Assembly: GCF_000384965.1 (NCBI RefSeq)
Contig: NZ_CM001844.1
Span: 62,001-126,000 of the forward strand
Direction: 5' to 3'
Length of the DNA: 64,000 nt
Origin: Bartonella bovis 91-4
Lineage (GTDB): Bacteria > Pseudomonadota > Alphaproteobacteria > Rhizobiales > Rhizobiaceae
A program made the position numbers and the translations under genes. Each line of letters begins with the position of its first letter. Position 1 is the stretch's first letter. Under the pieces are notes generated by a model, which was not told the origin of the DNA, searched no databases, and saw only the letters and a list, made by a program, of their open reading frames with translations. Positions 20,339 to 29,102 of the stretch are shown here, piece after piece.

Positions 20339-21187
20339 TTAGTCGCGTAAGAGGTCATTAATGGATGTTTTTTCCCGTGTTTTTTGATCTACTCGTTTGA
20401 CAATAACAGCGCAATAAAGGTTGGGACCTACTTCACCGTTTGGTAGCGGTTTTCCAGGAAGAGAGCCTGGAACAACAACTGAATAAGCTGGTACTTCACC
20501 TGTAAAAATTTCGCCTGTTGTGCGGTCAATAATTTTTGTAGATTTTCCAATAAAAACTCCCATACCTAAAACAGCACCTTCACGAATAATGCAACCTTCA
20601 ACTATTTCAGAACGTGCACCGATAAAACAATGATCTTCAATAATTGTTGGACCTGCTTGCAGTGGTTCCAAAACACCTCCGATGCCGACTCCACCAGAAA
20701 GGTGAACATGTTTACCAATTTGAGCGCAAGAACCAACAGTAGTCCACGTATCAATCATTGTTCCTTGATCTATATAGGCACCAAGGTTAACAAATGATGG
20801 CATCAAAATGACGTTGGGTGCAATATAAGCAGAATGGCGTACAATCGCGCCAGGAACTGAGCGGAAATTAGCCCGTTTAAAATCAGCTTCTTGCCATCCA
20901 GAAAATTTTGAAGGTATTTTATCCCACCAACACGATTCATTTGTTTCACCAGACATGATGCGCATAGGATTGAGTTTAAACGATAAAAGAATAGCTTTTT
21001 TCAGCCATTGATGAATATGCCATTGACCATCTTCTTGGCGTTTTGCTACGCGGATTTCGCCTTTGTCTAGAAGATTTAATGCGTGTTCAACACTGTCACG
21101 AATTTCACCTTTTGTAGAGGTATTGATAAAATCGATATTATTAAATGCTTTTTCGATAATCGTTTCAAGTTGTGTTATAGTGGTCAT
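20339..21187 (-). CDS. dapD: 2,3,4,5-tetrahydrodipicolinate N-succinyltransferase
   Basis: DapD succinylates tetrahydrodipicolinate, committing it to the succinylase branch of DAP and lysine synthesis. The 282-residue protein has an N-terminal helical region and a left-handed beta helix of hexapeptide repeats ([49 protein letters not shown]). The C-terminal domain contains [11 protein letters not shown]. The start MTTITQLE fits relatives; a frame extension to 21208 is unlikely. In this window dapE performs the later desuccinylation, while the intervening aminotransferase (often ArgD) is not present. Confidence 0.96.
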   Translation of the reverse strand: MTTITQLETIIEKAFNNIDFINTSTKGEIRDSVEHALNLLDKGEIRVAKRQEDGQWHIHQWLKKAILLSFKLNPMRIMSGETNESCWWDKIPSKFSGWQEADFKRANFRSVPGAIVRHSAYIAPNVILMPSFVNLGAYIDQGTMIDTWTTVGSCAQIGKHVHLSGGVGIGGVLEPLQAGPTIIEDHCFIGARSEIVEGCIIREGAVLGMGVFIGKSTKIIDRTTGEIFTGEVPAYSVVVPGSLPGKPLPNGEVGPNLYCAVIVKRVDQKTREKTSINDLLRD

Positions 21188-21317
21188 TGCTAAAGTTCCA
21201 TTAAGCAAATTGAAAGCATAAAGATTTATGGTTTATGGCCTACGTGAAGAAATGTGTGTAGTCAATAAAAGGATTTAAAAGAGTGTAACAGGTATATGAA
21301 AAAAGGGCTATAAAAGC

Positions 21318-22160
21318 ATGGTAAAAAGGGAAGAAAAAAATAATATATTATCTTCCTCTGAAAAGGAGGTGAGGCGACAGGTGGATACAATATCTGAGCG
21401 CCACAGGCGCTGTTCACTTACTTACCATTTAGCTTATATGGATCAAGAATTTATTATGCGTCCTGAATTACGTCCACAACGCCTTGGTCTTGAGTTTTTA
21501 AAACCGGAAATAGTTTTTCAGGAATGCGGCATTCAGTCAACTGTTGTTTTATTTGGTGGAGCACGTATTCCTGAGCCTGGGCAAGAAGCATGGGCAGCGA
21601 AAAATCAACAACAAAAGAAGAATTTGCAAGATATGTCCCATTATTATGATGAGGCAAGAGAATTTGCGCGTTTATGCTCACGTTATTCTGCCACCACAAA
21701 ATATCGCGAATTCGTAGTTGCAACGGGGGGAGGGCTGGGGGTAATGGAAGCAGGAAATCGTGGTGCTGATGATGTTGGTGCACCAACAATTGGTTTGAAT
21801 GTTATTTTACCTCATGAGCAATGGCCTAATGCTTATGTGACTCCGCATTTGTGTTTTAATTTTCATTATTTAACAATACGAAAAATGCATTTTTTAATAC
21901 GAGCGAAAGCATTGGCAGTTTTTCCTGGAGGATTTGGCACTTTGGATGAGCTGTTTGAGGCATTAACTTTAATGCAAACAGGTCGTATGAAACAGGTTCC
22001 TATTTTAATATTTGGAAAAGAATTTTGGAACAATGTTATCAATTTTGATTATTTGTCCTCTCAAGGTATGATTTCTTCCTCTGATGTGGATCTTTTGACG
22101 TTTGTCAATACAGCAGAACAAGCTTTTGAAGTAATTCGTTCTTTTTATAAGCTAGTTTGA
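21318..22160 (+). CDS. LOG-family nucleotide-binding protein
   Basis: This is a Rossmann-fold protein of the LOG (lysine decarboxylase-like, TIGR00730-related) family. It shows VATGGGLGVMEAGNRGA and the hallmark PGGFGTLDELFEALTLMQTG (PGGxGTxxE). Characterised LOG proteins are 5'-monophosphate phosphoribohydrolases that release free bases from nucleotides such as cytokinin ribosides or IMP/AMP. Older databases misname them lysine decarboxylases. At 280 residues it belongs to the longer subgroup, with an N-terminal extension of about 90 residues before the Rossmann core. It is convergent with truA. The substrate here is unknown. Confidence 0.85.
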   Translation: MVKREEKNNILSSSEKEVRRQVDTISERHRRCSLTYHLAYMDQEFIMRPELRPQRLGLEFLKPEIVFQECGIQSTVVLFGGARIPEPGQEAWAAKNQQQKKNLQDMSHYYDEAREFARLCSRYSATTKYREFVVATGGGLGVMEAGNRGADDVGAPTIGLNVILPHEQWPNAYVTPHLCFNFHYLTIRKMHFLIRAKALAVFPGGFGTLDELFEALTLMQTGRMKQVPILIFGKEFWNNVINFDYLSSQGMISSSDVDLLTFVNTAEQAFEVIRSFYKLV

Positions 22161-22188
22161 TAGTTTAAAAAGACGTTTTTTAAAATAG

Positions 22189-22932
22189 TTAATAATCAAT
22201 TTTCATCAAATAAAGACCTGAAGGAGGTGCGACCATACCACAGCGCGCACGATCCTTGGCATTAAGAGCTGCTTCAAGATCTTGAGCTGTCCATTGTCCA
22301 GTACCAACTTTCACAAGACTTCCTGCAAATGAGCGGATCTGATGGTGAAGAAAAGAACGAGCCTGTGCATAAAGGAAAATTTCTTCTCCTTTTCTTTGAA
22401 CATCTAGCCGTTCAAGAGTACGAATAGGACTTTTAGCTTGGCAGTGGGCTGACCGGAAAGTAGTAAAATCATGCTGTCCTACAAGCTTTTGAGCCGCTTC
22501 GTGCATAGCATCGGTATTAAGGTGTTTTGGTAGCCACCACACACGTTTAGCGTCTAAAGCTGGTGGTGAGCGACGATTGAGAATTTTGAAGAGATAATAG
22601 CGTTTAATTGCACAAAATCGTGCATGAAAACTATCTGGAACATTTTGTACATTTAAAATAGCAATATCTTCGCCTTGTTGCTGCAAATGAGCATTAAGTG
22701 CATTGTGTACAGTATTAGCGTGCCAATTTTTCATAAAATCAACATGCGCGACTTGTCCTATAGCGTGAACACCAGCATCGGTTCTGCCAGCTGCAATGAT
22801 GGTTAGTTTTTGGCCGCTAAAGTTAAAAATAGCTTGTTCAATAGCACCTTGTATAGTGCGCAGCTCTGCTTGACGTTGCCAGCCAGCATAATTTGAGCCA
22901 TCGTATTCAAGAGTAAGTTTAAAGCGCGTCAT
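22189..22932 (-). CDS. truA: tRNA pseudouridine synthase A
   Basis: TruA converts U38-U40 of the tRNA anticodon stem to pseudouridine. The 247-residue protein has the start RFKLTLEYDGSNYAGWQRQ, the catalytic Asp near residue 52 in AAGRTDAGVHA, and FLHHQIRSFAGSLVKVG near the C terminus. It is the third gene of the def-fmt-truA operon, one base after the fmt stop, so translation is probably coupled. Confidence 0.96.
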   Translation of the reverse strand: MTRFKLTLEYDGSNYAGWQRQAELRTIQGAIEQAIFNFSGQKLTIIAAGRTDAGVHAIGQVAHVDFMKNWHANTVHNALNAHLQQQGEDIAILNVQNVPDSFHARFCAIKRYYLFKILNRRSPPALDAKRVWWLPKHLNTDAMHEAAQKLVGQHDFTTFRSAHCQAKSPIRTLERLDVQRKGEEIFLYAQARSFLHHQIRSFAGSLVKVGTGQWTAQDLEAALNAKDRARCGMVAPPSGLYLMKIDY

Positions 22933-22933
22933 A

Positions 22934-23863
22934 TCAGAAAACTGCAGAAATGCTTGTTCCCCGCAAAAATGTTGAACTGTCGAGAATTTTACCGCCAGAT
23001 CGTTGGAGGTGAGTTATTTCTATTTGCCCTTTTCCACAATGGATAATCAGATTTTTTGCTTCTATCCGACTAATTTCAAGAGAGAGGTTTTCCACTACGC
23101 GACTTCCAAGAATTTTCACCCGTTCTTGTTTTCCACCAATATCCATGATGCACCAGCAACCAGGAAAGGGAGAGAGTGCGCAGATACGTTTGTGAATGGA
23201 TTGTGCAGATTGCGTCCAATCAATTCGGGTTTCTTCTTTTTTAATTTTTGCGGCATAGGTTACCCCCTCTAAGGGTTGCGGGGTAAATTTGAGTTGGTTT
23301 CTTTCAAGAGTTGATAGAGCTTCTACTATAAGCTTTGCTCCTATATGTGAAAGTTTGTTTGAAAGTTCATGAGCTGTCATATTATTGGTAATAGTGATTG
23401 AGTGGGATAAAGCGATAGGCCCCGTATCTAGCCCTTCATCCATTTTCATAATCATTATTCCAGTTTCTTGGTCATCTGCCATAATCGCGCGTTGAATAGG
23501 GGCTGCACCTCGCCAGCGCGGTAATAATGAAGCATGAATATTCAAACAACCAAAACGCGGTGTTTCGAGAATAGCTTTTGGCAAAAGTAATCCATAAGCT
23601 GCAACAACAGCAACATCAATAGATAATGCCGCAAATCGAGCTTGTTCTTCAGATGTTTTGAGGCTTTGAGGGGTGAAAACGGGAATGGATTTTGCTTGCG
23701 CTGCATTCTGGACAGGGGAAGGGATCAATTTAAGACCACGCCGTCCTGCTGGGCGGGGAGGTTGGCTGTAGACTGCTACAATATCATGACCAGCATCTAA
23801 TAAAGCATGTAAAATGGGTACAGAAAAATCAGGTGTTCCCATAAAGCTTAATCGTAATACCAT
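22934..23863 (-). CDS. fmt: Methionyl-tRNA formyltransferase
   Basis: Fmt adds a formyl group from 10-formyl-THF to initiator Met-tRNA. The N-terminal Rossmann domain contains FMGTPDFSVPIL, the catalytic Asn-His of LNIHASLLPRWRGAAPIQRAI and the Asp of DEGLDTG. A C-terminal OB-like domain follows, giving 309 residues. The ATG at 23863 shares one base with the def stop (TGATG). An in-frame GTG just before it is possible but less likely. Its neighbour def removes the formyl group that Fmt adds, a classic functional pair. Confidence 0.96.
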   Translation of the reverse strand: MVLRLSFMGTPDFSVPILHALLDAGHDIVAVYSQPPRPAGRRGLKLIPSPVQNAAQAKSIPVFTPQSLKTSEEQARFAALSIDVAVVAAYGLLLPKAILETPRFGCLNIHASLLPRWRGAAPIQRAIMADDQETGIMIMKMDEGLDTGPIALSHSITITNNMTAHELSNKLSHIGAKLIVEALSTLERNQLKFTPQPLEGVTYAAKIKKEETRIDWTQSAQSIHKRICALSPFPGCWCIMDIGGKQERVKILGSRVVENLSLEISRIEAKNLIIHCGKGQIEITHLQRSGGKILDSSTFLRGTSISAVF

Positions 23864-24393
23864 CACACAATTACTTTCTGTGTGTCTTTTTCTTTTGCGC
23901 GTTTTTTTAATTTTCGAATTACCATATCACGCTTGATTTTTGAAATGTGATCAATAAAAAGGCAGCCATTCAAATGATCGATTTCATGTTGTAGGCAAGT
24001 GGCCAAAAGATTGTCTGCTTCAATTTCTGTTTGCTTTCCTTCACGATCTCTATAACGAACACGAAGACGTTTAGGACGTTCAACTTGTGCATAATATTCA
24101 GGAATAGAAAGACACCCCTCTTTGTAAATATTCCGTTCATCTGATAACCATAAGATTTCTGGATTGATCACAACAAGCGGATTTTTAGGAGCATTGTTTT
24201 CAGCAACATCTATGACCAACATACGTAATGGCACACCAATTTGAATAGCAGCAAGACCAATGCCTTGAGCGTGATACATGGTTTCCAACATATCGTCTGC
24301 TAGCTTTAGGATAGCTAGATCGATATGTTCGACAGGTTTTGAAACTTCACGTAGAATCGGGTTGGGTAAAGTAACTAAAGATTTCATTAGCAT
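23863..24393 (-). CDS. def: Peptide deformylase
   Basis: Def is the metalloenzyme that removes N-formyl groups from nascent proteins. All three family motifs are present: [10 protein letters not shown] (motif 1), EGCLSIP with the metal Cys (motif 2) and QHEIDHLNG with two metal His (motif 3). It has 176 residues. It heads the def-fmt-truA operon, which is divergent from rmuC. The start [10 protein letters not shown] aligns with relatives starting M-x-x-K-P; a second ATG two codons later is also possible. Confidence 0.96.
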   Translation of the reverse strand: MLMKSLVTLPNPILREVSKPVEHIDLAILKLADDMLETMYHAQGIGLAAIQIGVPLRMLVIDVAENNAPKNPLVVINPEILWLSDERNIYKEGCLSIPEYYAQVERPKRLRVRYRDREGKQTEIEADNLLATCLQHEIDHLNGCLFIDHISKIKRDMVIRKLKKRAKEKDTQKVIV

Positions 24394-24483
24394 GGAAATA
24401 AATTAATCAATGGTTTATTACTGGTCAATATTGAATAAGAGATTTACGCGCTTTTTCGTAATAAAATCGCTATATTGCTTGTT

Positions 24484-25653
24484 ATGTTTGATTCGTTTTT
24501 TTCTTTGATACTCTTGAATAGGCATTTTTATGAAGTTATAGCTTTATTTTTACTAGCTAGTTTTGTGGTTATGATGATTATACGCAGTAACCGGAAAAAG
24601 GCTATTGAAGTGGCTGCACACGCTCATGAAATGCAAATACAGATGGCTGCATTGTTGAAAACCCAAGCTGAAATGCAAGGGCGTATGCAGACAATGGCAG
24701 AAATTTTTGGTCAAAGACAAGCTGAATTAAATCAATCTATTCGCGAGCAACTCAATGGGATGACAACTAATTTAGGTCAAACTCTTCAGGTGCAGACCAA
24801 GTCTACTTATGAAAATTTGACTCGTTTACAAGAACGTTTAGCGGTAATTGACGCAGCACAAAATAACATTCAATCGCTTACTGGACAAATTATTCAGCTG
24901 CAGGCTATTTTAAACAATAAGCAGACACGTGGTATCTTTGGTCAAGGGCGGATGGAAGCTATTATTGCTGACGCTTTACCAGCTAATACTTATGTTTTTC
25001 AAGCGGTTCTTTCAAATGGAAAACAACCAGATTGTCTCATTCATATGCCAAATAAAGCACCAGCTCTTGTTGTGGATGCTAAATTTCCTCTAGAAGCTTG
25101 GCATGCTATGCGTAAAGCGTCTTCTTCTGAAGAACGAAAAAAAGCTGAACGCCAATTTCGTACTGATATGGATGTCCATATTCGTGATATTGCACAAAAA
25201 TATTTAATTCCCGGAGAAACACATGATACAGCTTTTCTCTTTGTGCCATCAGAATCAATTTTTGCAACAATTTATGAAGATTTTGAACCATTAGTACAAA
25301 AAGCTAATCGTGCACATGTAATTATTGTATCGCCATCTTTGTTGATGTTATCTGTTCAAGTTGTACAAACCATTATGAAAGATGCAAAGATACGTGAACA
25401 AGCACATTTGGTCCAATCAGAGGTAGCAAAGTTAATGGAAGACTTTGGACGAATGGATATGCGTGTTCGCTCTTTGCAAAAACATTTTTACAAAACAGGC
25501 GAAGATATTGAGGCAATTTTAACATCGTCTTCTAAAATCATGAGGCGTGCTAGCCGTATTGAAGCTTTCGAATTAAAAGAAAATGACTTTATGCCAAAGT
25601 CAATAACAGCTCATGTTCAGCCACAAACATTGCGTTTGAATGATGAGCAGTGA
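24484..25653 (+). CDS. rmuC: DNA recombination protein RmuC
   Basis: RmuC-family proteins are membrane-anchored, coiled-coil proteins with a restriction-endonuclease-like core that limit recombination at inverted repeats. Here a hydrophobic helix lies at about 14-35, followed by a coiled coil rich in Gln, Glu and Ala (QIQMAALLKTQAEMQGRMQ). The core contains GQGRMEAIIADALP, PDCLIHMP and LVVDAKFPLEAW, the presumed nuclease-like motif. It has 389 residues. ATG 24484 is preferred over an upstream in-frame TTG. The mechanism is not well established in any species. Confidence 0.9.
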   Translation: MFDSFFSLILLNRHFYEVIALFLLASFVVMMIIRSNRKKAIEVAAHAHEMQIQMAALLKTQAEMQGRMQTMAEIFGQRQAELNQSIREQLNGMTTNLGQTLQVQTKSTYENLTRLQERLAVIDAAQNNIQSLTGQIIQLQAILNNKQTRGIFGQGRMEAIIADALPANTYVFQAVLSNGKQPDCLIHMPNKAPALVVDAKFPLEAWHAMRKASSSEERKKAERQFRTDMDVHIRDIAQKYLIPGETHDTAFLFVPSESIFATIYEDFEPLVQKANRAHVIIVSPSLLMLSVQVVQTIMKDAKIREQAHLVQSEVAKLMEDFGRMDMRVRSLQKHFYKTGEDIEAILTSSSKIMRRASRIEAFELKENDFMPKSITAHVQPQTLRLNDEQ

Positions 25654-25761
25654 AGTGGAATTCTTGAAAAAATATAGAATGATTTTATCTTTTATTAATT
25701 TGATAAGAATTTTGAAATATTTGTATTTTGTTTTTATCTTTTTATAAGGGAACATAAGGTG

Positions 25762-26349
25762 ATGCGGCACCTTTTATTATTGGGGACAGTTGTATTTTTT
25801 TTGGGCAGTTGTGCAGCCAGACCTCCCACCTATACGAATAATGCTTGCGCTATTTTAGCGCAAAAAAATGGTTTTTTTGATAATTGGAAAAAAGCTTCTA
25901 GGAATGCAGAAACGCGTCATGGAATTCCTGCGTCTATTATTCTTGCAACGATTAATATCGAATCAGGTTTTCGTCATAATGCACGTCCTAAGCGTACAAA
26001 ACTTCTCGGTTTTATTCCATGGAAGCGTCGTTCAACAGCTTACGGTTATGCTCAAGCACTTGATAATACATGGGCAGTCTATATCCGTTCTACTGGAAGA
26101 TCTTCTGCACGACGGACTAATTTTGCTGATTCTGCTGATTTTGTTGCTTGGTATCATCGTCAAAGTGTTAGACGCAATGGTGTTAAACCCAATGATGCGT
26201 ATAGTCTTTATTTAAATTATTACATGGGGCACAGTGCTTATGCCCGCAATAGAGGCCGTCCTACCCCAGCGATTGCAGAAGTTGCGCAACGTGTGAATAA
26301 AATGGCGAGACGTTATGATCAACAATTAAGAATGTGTGGATGGCGCTAG
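25762..26349 (+). CDS. Lytic-transglycosylase-like (SLT) lipoprotein
   Basis: The 195-residue protein begins with a lipoprotein signal (VVFFLGSCAA, lipobox LGSC, Cys about 17), so it is predicted to be lipid-anchored. The body resembles the SLT/lysozyme-like fold: a catalytic Glu in ILATINIESGFRH, a YGYAQALDNTW segment (the GxxQ-type motif of transglycosylases) and an LNYYMGHSAYARNRG helix. It would cleave peptidoglycan glycan strands. A GTG one codon earlier is an alternative start. It is a single gene after rmuC. The fold call is good; activity is inferred. Confidence 0.78.
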   Translation: MRHLLLLGTVVFFLGSCAARPPTYTNNACAILAQKNGFFDNWKKASRNAETRHGIPASIILATINIESGFRHNARPKRTKLLGFIPWKRRSTAYGYAQALDNTWAVYIRSTGRSSARRTNFADSADFVAWYHRQSVRRNGVKPNDAYSLYLNYYMGHSAYARNRGRPTPAIAEVAQRVNKMARRYDQQLRMCGWR

Positions 26350-26687
26350 AAGAGGTTGTGCGAATAGCGGTTTAAAAAGTCATTAAATATTTAAAAAAAA
26401 CCACATTTGTCGTGGATGATGTACAAGTAAATGATTGATCACTTCTGTTTCTGTAGGTCAGATTTATTGTGTTTAGTTGAAGTTTTTTAAGTTTTAAAGC
26501 TTATATTGATGAAGGATGGTATGGTCTATTTCTTTAATAATAATATCACTGAAATTAAAATTGTTTCTTTTTCATTTCTAAAAGAGATAGTTATCTACAT
26601 AGCCTGTGTAATAGGATTTAAGATCATAAAATGATCACAGCGTTTAATTCGTGGAGTGGATAATTTCATAATTTTTTTTAAAATAAT
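26350..26687. other. Convergent spacer before DUF1150
   Basis: About 340 AT-rich bases between the transglycosylase-like gene and the DUF1150 gene, which converge here. I see no gene and no strong hairpin. Confidence 0.45.
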
Positions 26688-26939
26688 TTAGTGCAATGTG
26701 ACAATTTGTAACTCATGTTCATTGGCACCTGCAAGAGCGAGAGAGCGTTCATCGGATAAAATGATTGGATGACCTGTTTCACCAAAGAGAGCCCATATTG
26801 TAATACCTGGAGTCATTGGTGGAAGATCTGGAAAATTTTTAGCTAGATCATCTGTACAAACTTTTTTTAAATAAGCAATCTGCCCTGCATTAGAATGGGG
26901 TGTGTCTTGTAGTGACAAGATTTGTTTATGCTCACTCAT
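26688..26939 (-). CDS. DUF1150 family protein
   Basis: This small 83-residue protein is of the alphaproteobacterial DUF1150 family. It has the typical core IAYLKKV...FPDLPPMTPGITIWALFGETGHPIILSDERSLALAGANEHEL. The function is unknown. In many Rhizobiales it is encoded right after a small heat-shock protein gene (hsp20/ibpA). Here the upstream 500 bases contain no intact hsp20, so it stands alone. Confidence 0.8.
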   Translation of the reverse strand: MSEHKQILSLQDTPHSNAGQIAYLKKVCTDDLAKNFPDLPPMTPGITIWALFGETGHPIILSDERSLALAGANEHELQIVTLH

Positions 26940-27445
26940 TTCATTTGTCCCTTATGCATTGACTTTTGTTATTTTCACTGCTGACTTGAATTGGATCTCT
27001 TGCATTTTTTTGAATTTTAATAACTAAAGAATAGTTGATAAAAGATTATTTTTCAACTCAGTACTCATGCTATACATATCTTTAGTGAGAAGAAAAATGC
27101 GTTAGAGTTTATGCAAAGTTATACCATGATAGAAATATTAATGGTTTTAACTGTTTGTTTACTGTAAATAATCAGTTGATCTTCTTCTAGAGGAAATTTA
27201 AATTTAATTATGTCTTAGTTCCATAACGGCTAAAGTTATGCGCGTATAACTTTTCTCATTATTTTTATGAAAATACTCACTGTGTATAATTTGTGTAAAC
27301 TTTGTTAGTTATATCAACGTGTTGTGATGTTTTATTCTTTTTCCAAATTCAAGAAGAAAAGGATAGAATTATGGGTCATTGTAATAGTTACTCTTTAAAG
27401 TGATCAATTGACAAATTTTTAAAAAGCGTTTTTCGTATTTCTCTT
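26940..27445. other. Spacer between DUF1150 and nth
   Basis: About 500 bases between divergent genes. No gene is recognisable. In related genomes an hsp20 gene would precede DUF1150 on the minus strand; I could not read an alpha-crystallin motif here. Confidence 0.45.
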
Positions 27446-28237
27446 ATGTGGGTTAAGCGTGAGCAAATGACTTCAAGAGAAATGAGAAAGAGTTTAATGA
27501 CTGAAAAGACAAGGCAATTGAGAGAAGCACGAAAAATTGCCGGAACATTATATAGAGAAGATGAAATTGCAGAAATTTTTCGTCGTTTTTCTATTCAACG
27601 TCCTACTCCCAAAAGCGATCTTATATATACGAATGCTTTTACTCTTTTGATTGCAGTTATTCTTTCAGCTCAGGCTACAGATGTTGGTGTTAATAAGGTT
27701 ACACAAAAGTTATTTTCTCTTGCAGATAGACCGGAAAAAATGGTTGCATTAGGAGAAGAGGGAATCGCATCTTATATTCGTGCCATTGGTCTTTGGCGCG
27801 CAAAAGCACGCAATATTTACGCACTTTGTTGCCTTTTAATTGACCAATATGGTGGACAAGTGCCTGATAGTCGTGAGGCACTTATGGCTTTACCTGGTGT
27901 GGGGCGTAAAACTGCTAATGTTGTTTTGAATGTTGCTTTTGGCCAACCTACTTTAGCAGTAGATACGCATATTTTGCGCCTTGGAAACCGCCTTGGTTTA
28001 GCACCAGGTAAAACACCAGAAGTAGTTGAAGAGAAGTTAGTAAAAATTATACCAGTGCATTATATGCATTATGCTCATCATTGGCTTATTTTACATGGGC
28101 GTTACATTTGCAAGGCGCGTAGAGCACTCTGTACACAGTGTATCATTGCTGATCTTTGCAAAGCAGCGATTAAAACAAATGCCATTCCAGCACCCTTGGT
28201 TGAAGTTAAAGGGAATGGAGCTCCTGTTTTTTTTTAA
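27446..28237 (+). CDS. nth: Endonuclease III
   Basis: Nth is a DNA glycosylase/AP lyase that removes oxidised pyrimidines. The helix-hairpin-helix LPGVGRKTANVVL holds the catalytic Lys, and the catalytic Asp is in AVDTHILRL. The [4Fe-4S] ligands are spaced C-x6-C-x2-C-x5-C (CKARRALCTQCIIADLC). The start is uncertain: the frame opens at 27446, but ATGs at 27467, 27482 and 27497 are also possible, and the last (MTEKTRQ) has AAAGAG just before it. The N-terminal extension is poorly conserved. Confidence 0.94.
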   Translation: MWVKREQMTSREMRKSLMTEKTRQLREARKIAGTLYREDEIAEIFRRFSIQRPTPKSDLIYTNAFTLLIAVILSAQATDVGVNKVTQKLFSLADRPEKMVALGEEGIASYIRAIGLWRAKARNIYALCCLLIDQYGGQVPDSREALMALPGVGRKTANVVLNVAFGQPTLAVDTHILRLGNRLGLAPGKTPEVVEEKLVKIIPVHYMHYAHHWLILHGRYICKARRALCTQCIIADLCKAAIKTNAIPAPLVEVKGNGAPVFF

Positions 28238-28272
28238 TACGGCCTTGCTATTTTATGCATACTGACTTATGA

Positions 28273-28323
28273 AAGCATGGTTGGAACTGCCCGGCAGGGC
28301 ATGCCGTGGCTGTTCAAATGCTT
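28273..28323 (+). promoter_or_regulatory. Structured 5' leader of rpmI-rplT (possible r-protein autoregulatory site)
   Basis: Between nth and rpmI the RNA can fold into a branched element. The outer stem is AAGCAT (28273-28278) with ATGCTT (28318-28323), continued by TTGGAAC (28281-28287) with GTTCAA (28312-28317, one bulge). Inside is a hairpin TGCCC-GGCA-GGGCA (28288-28301). It lies 50 bases before the rpmI start and is GC-richer than its surroundings. In other bacteria L20 represses its own operon by binding such leaders. Two TTGATCAA palindromes follow it. The structure is seen; the role is inferred. Confidence 0.5.
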
Positions 28324-28372
28324 ATTCAAGTTTTGATCAATTTGATCAATTTTAAATATACGGAGTAGCAAA

Positions 28373-28576
28373 ATGCCCAAAATGAAGACCAAATCATCTG
28401 CTAAGAAACGGTTCAAGATTACTGCGCTAGGTCGGGTGAAAGCAGCAGCAGCAGGCAAACGTCATGGTATGATTAAACGCTCTAATAAGTTCATTCGTGA
28501 TGCACGTGGAACAATGATTCTAGCTGAATCAGATGCTAAAAAAATTACTCAGTATTATTTACCGAATGGCCTTTAA
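28373..28576 (+). CDS. rpmI: 50S ribosomal protein L35
   Basis: The 67-residue basic protein begins with the family signature [14 protein letters not shown]. It contains [15 protein letters not shown] and ends in the YYLPNGL region common to L35. It is the first gene of the rpmI-rplT operon and is preceded by CGGAG at a good distance. infC, which often precedes it, is not in the window. Confidence 0.97.
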   Translation: MPKMKTKSSAKKRFKITALGRVKAAAAGKRHGMIKRSNKFIRDARGTMILAESDAKKITQYYLPNGL

Positions 28577-28609
28577 GCCTTGCCCTTTTGATTCATAGGA
28601 GATTATCAT

Positions 28610-29011
28610 ATGGCACGTGTAAAAAGAGGTGTTACAGCTCACGCTAAACACAAAAAAGTTCTCAAAGAAGCTGAAGGTTTTCGTGGTCGGCGTAAAAATA
28701 CTATTCGTGCAGCTAAAGCAGCGGTTGATCGTTCAAAGCAATATGCTTATCGTGATCGTAAAAACCGTAAACGTACTTTTCGCTCTTTGTGGATTCAGCG
28801 GATCAATGCAGCTGTTCGTTTGGAGGGTTTAACTTATGGACGTTTTATTGATGGTCTGTCAAAGGCTGGTATTGAGATTGATCGTAAGGTTCTGTCTGAT
28901 ATAGCTATTTATGAACCCACAGCGTTTGCTGCGTTAGTGGTTTCTGCAAAGAAGGCTTTAGAATATTTAAAAGACACAACGCCTAATGCTTTTGAAGGCG
29001 CAGTCAAGTAA
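28610..29011 (+). CDS. rplT: 50S ribosomal protein L20
   Basis: L20 is a primary 23S rRNA-binding protein needed early in 50S assembly. The 133-residue basic protein has the typical start [15 protein letters not shown] and the core [33 protein letters not shown] with [13 protein letters not shown]. It is 33 bp after rpmI with an AGGAG ribosome site. In other bacteria it also represses translation of this operon. A terminator-like hairpin at 29052-29082 follows, before pheS. Confidence 0.97.
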   Translation: MARVKRGVTAHAKHKKVLKEAEGFRGRRKNTIRAAKAAVDRSKQYAYRDRKNRKRTFRSLWIQRINAAVRLEGLTYGRFIDGLSKAGIEIDRKVLSDIAIYEPTAFAALVVSAKKALEYLKDTTPNAFEGAVK

Positions 29012-29051
29012 GCCAGTTGCGTTTTCTTAAAGCATTTATTTATTCAAGATT

Positions 29052-29082
29052 CCGCTCTGGTTATTACTGGTGCGGTTTTTTT
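29052..29082 (+). terminator. Terminator or attenuator between rplT and pheS
   Basis: CCGCTCTGG (29052-29060) pairs with CTGGTGCGG (29067-29075), with one mismatch and two G-U pairs, around a six-base loop. Seven T residues follow. It ends 20 bases before pheS. That position allows it either to end rpmI-rplT or to attenuate pheST; no Phe-rich leader peptide is visible. Confidence 0.65.
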
Positions 29083-29102
29083 AATGTAAAATAGGCAGAA
29101 AT

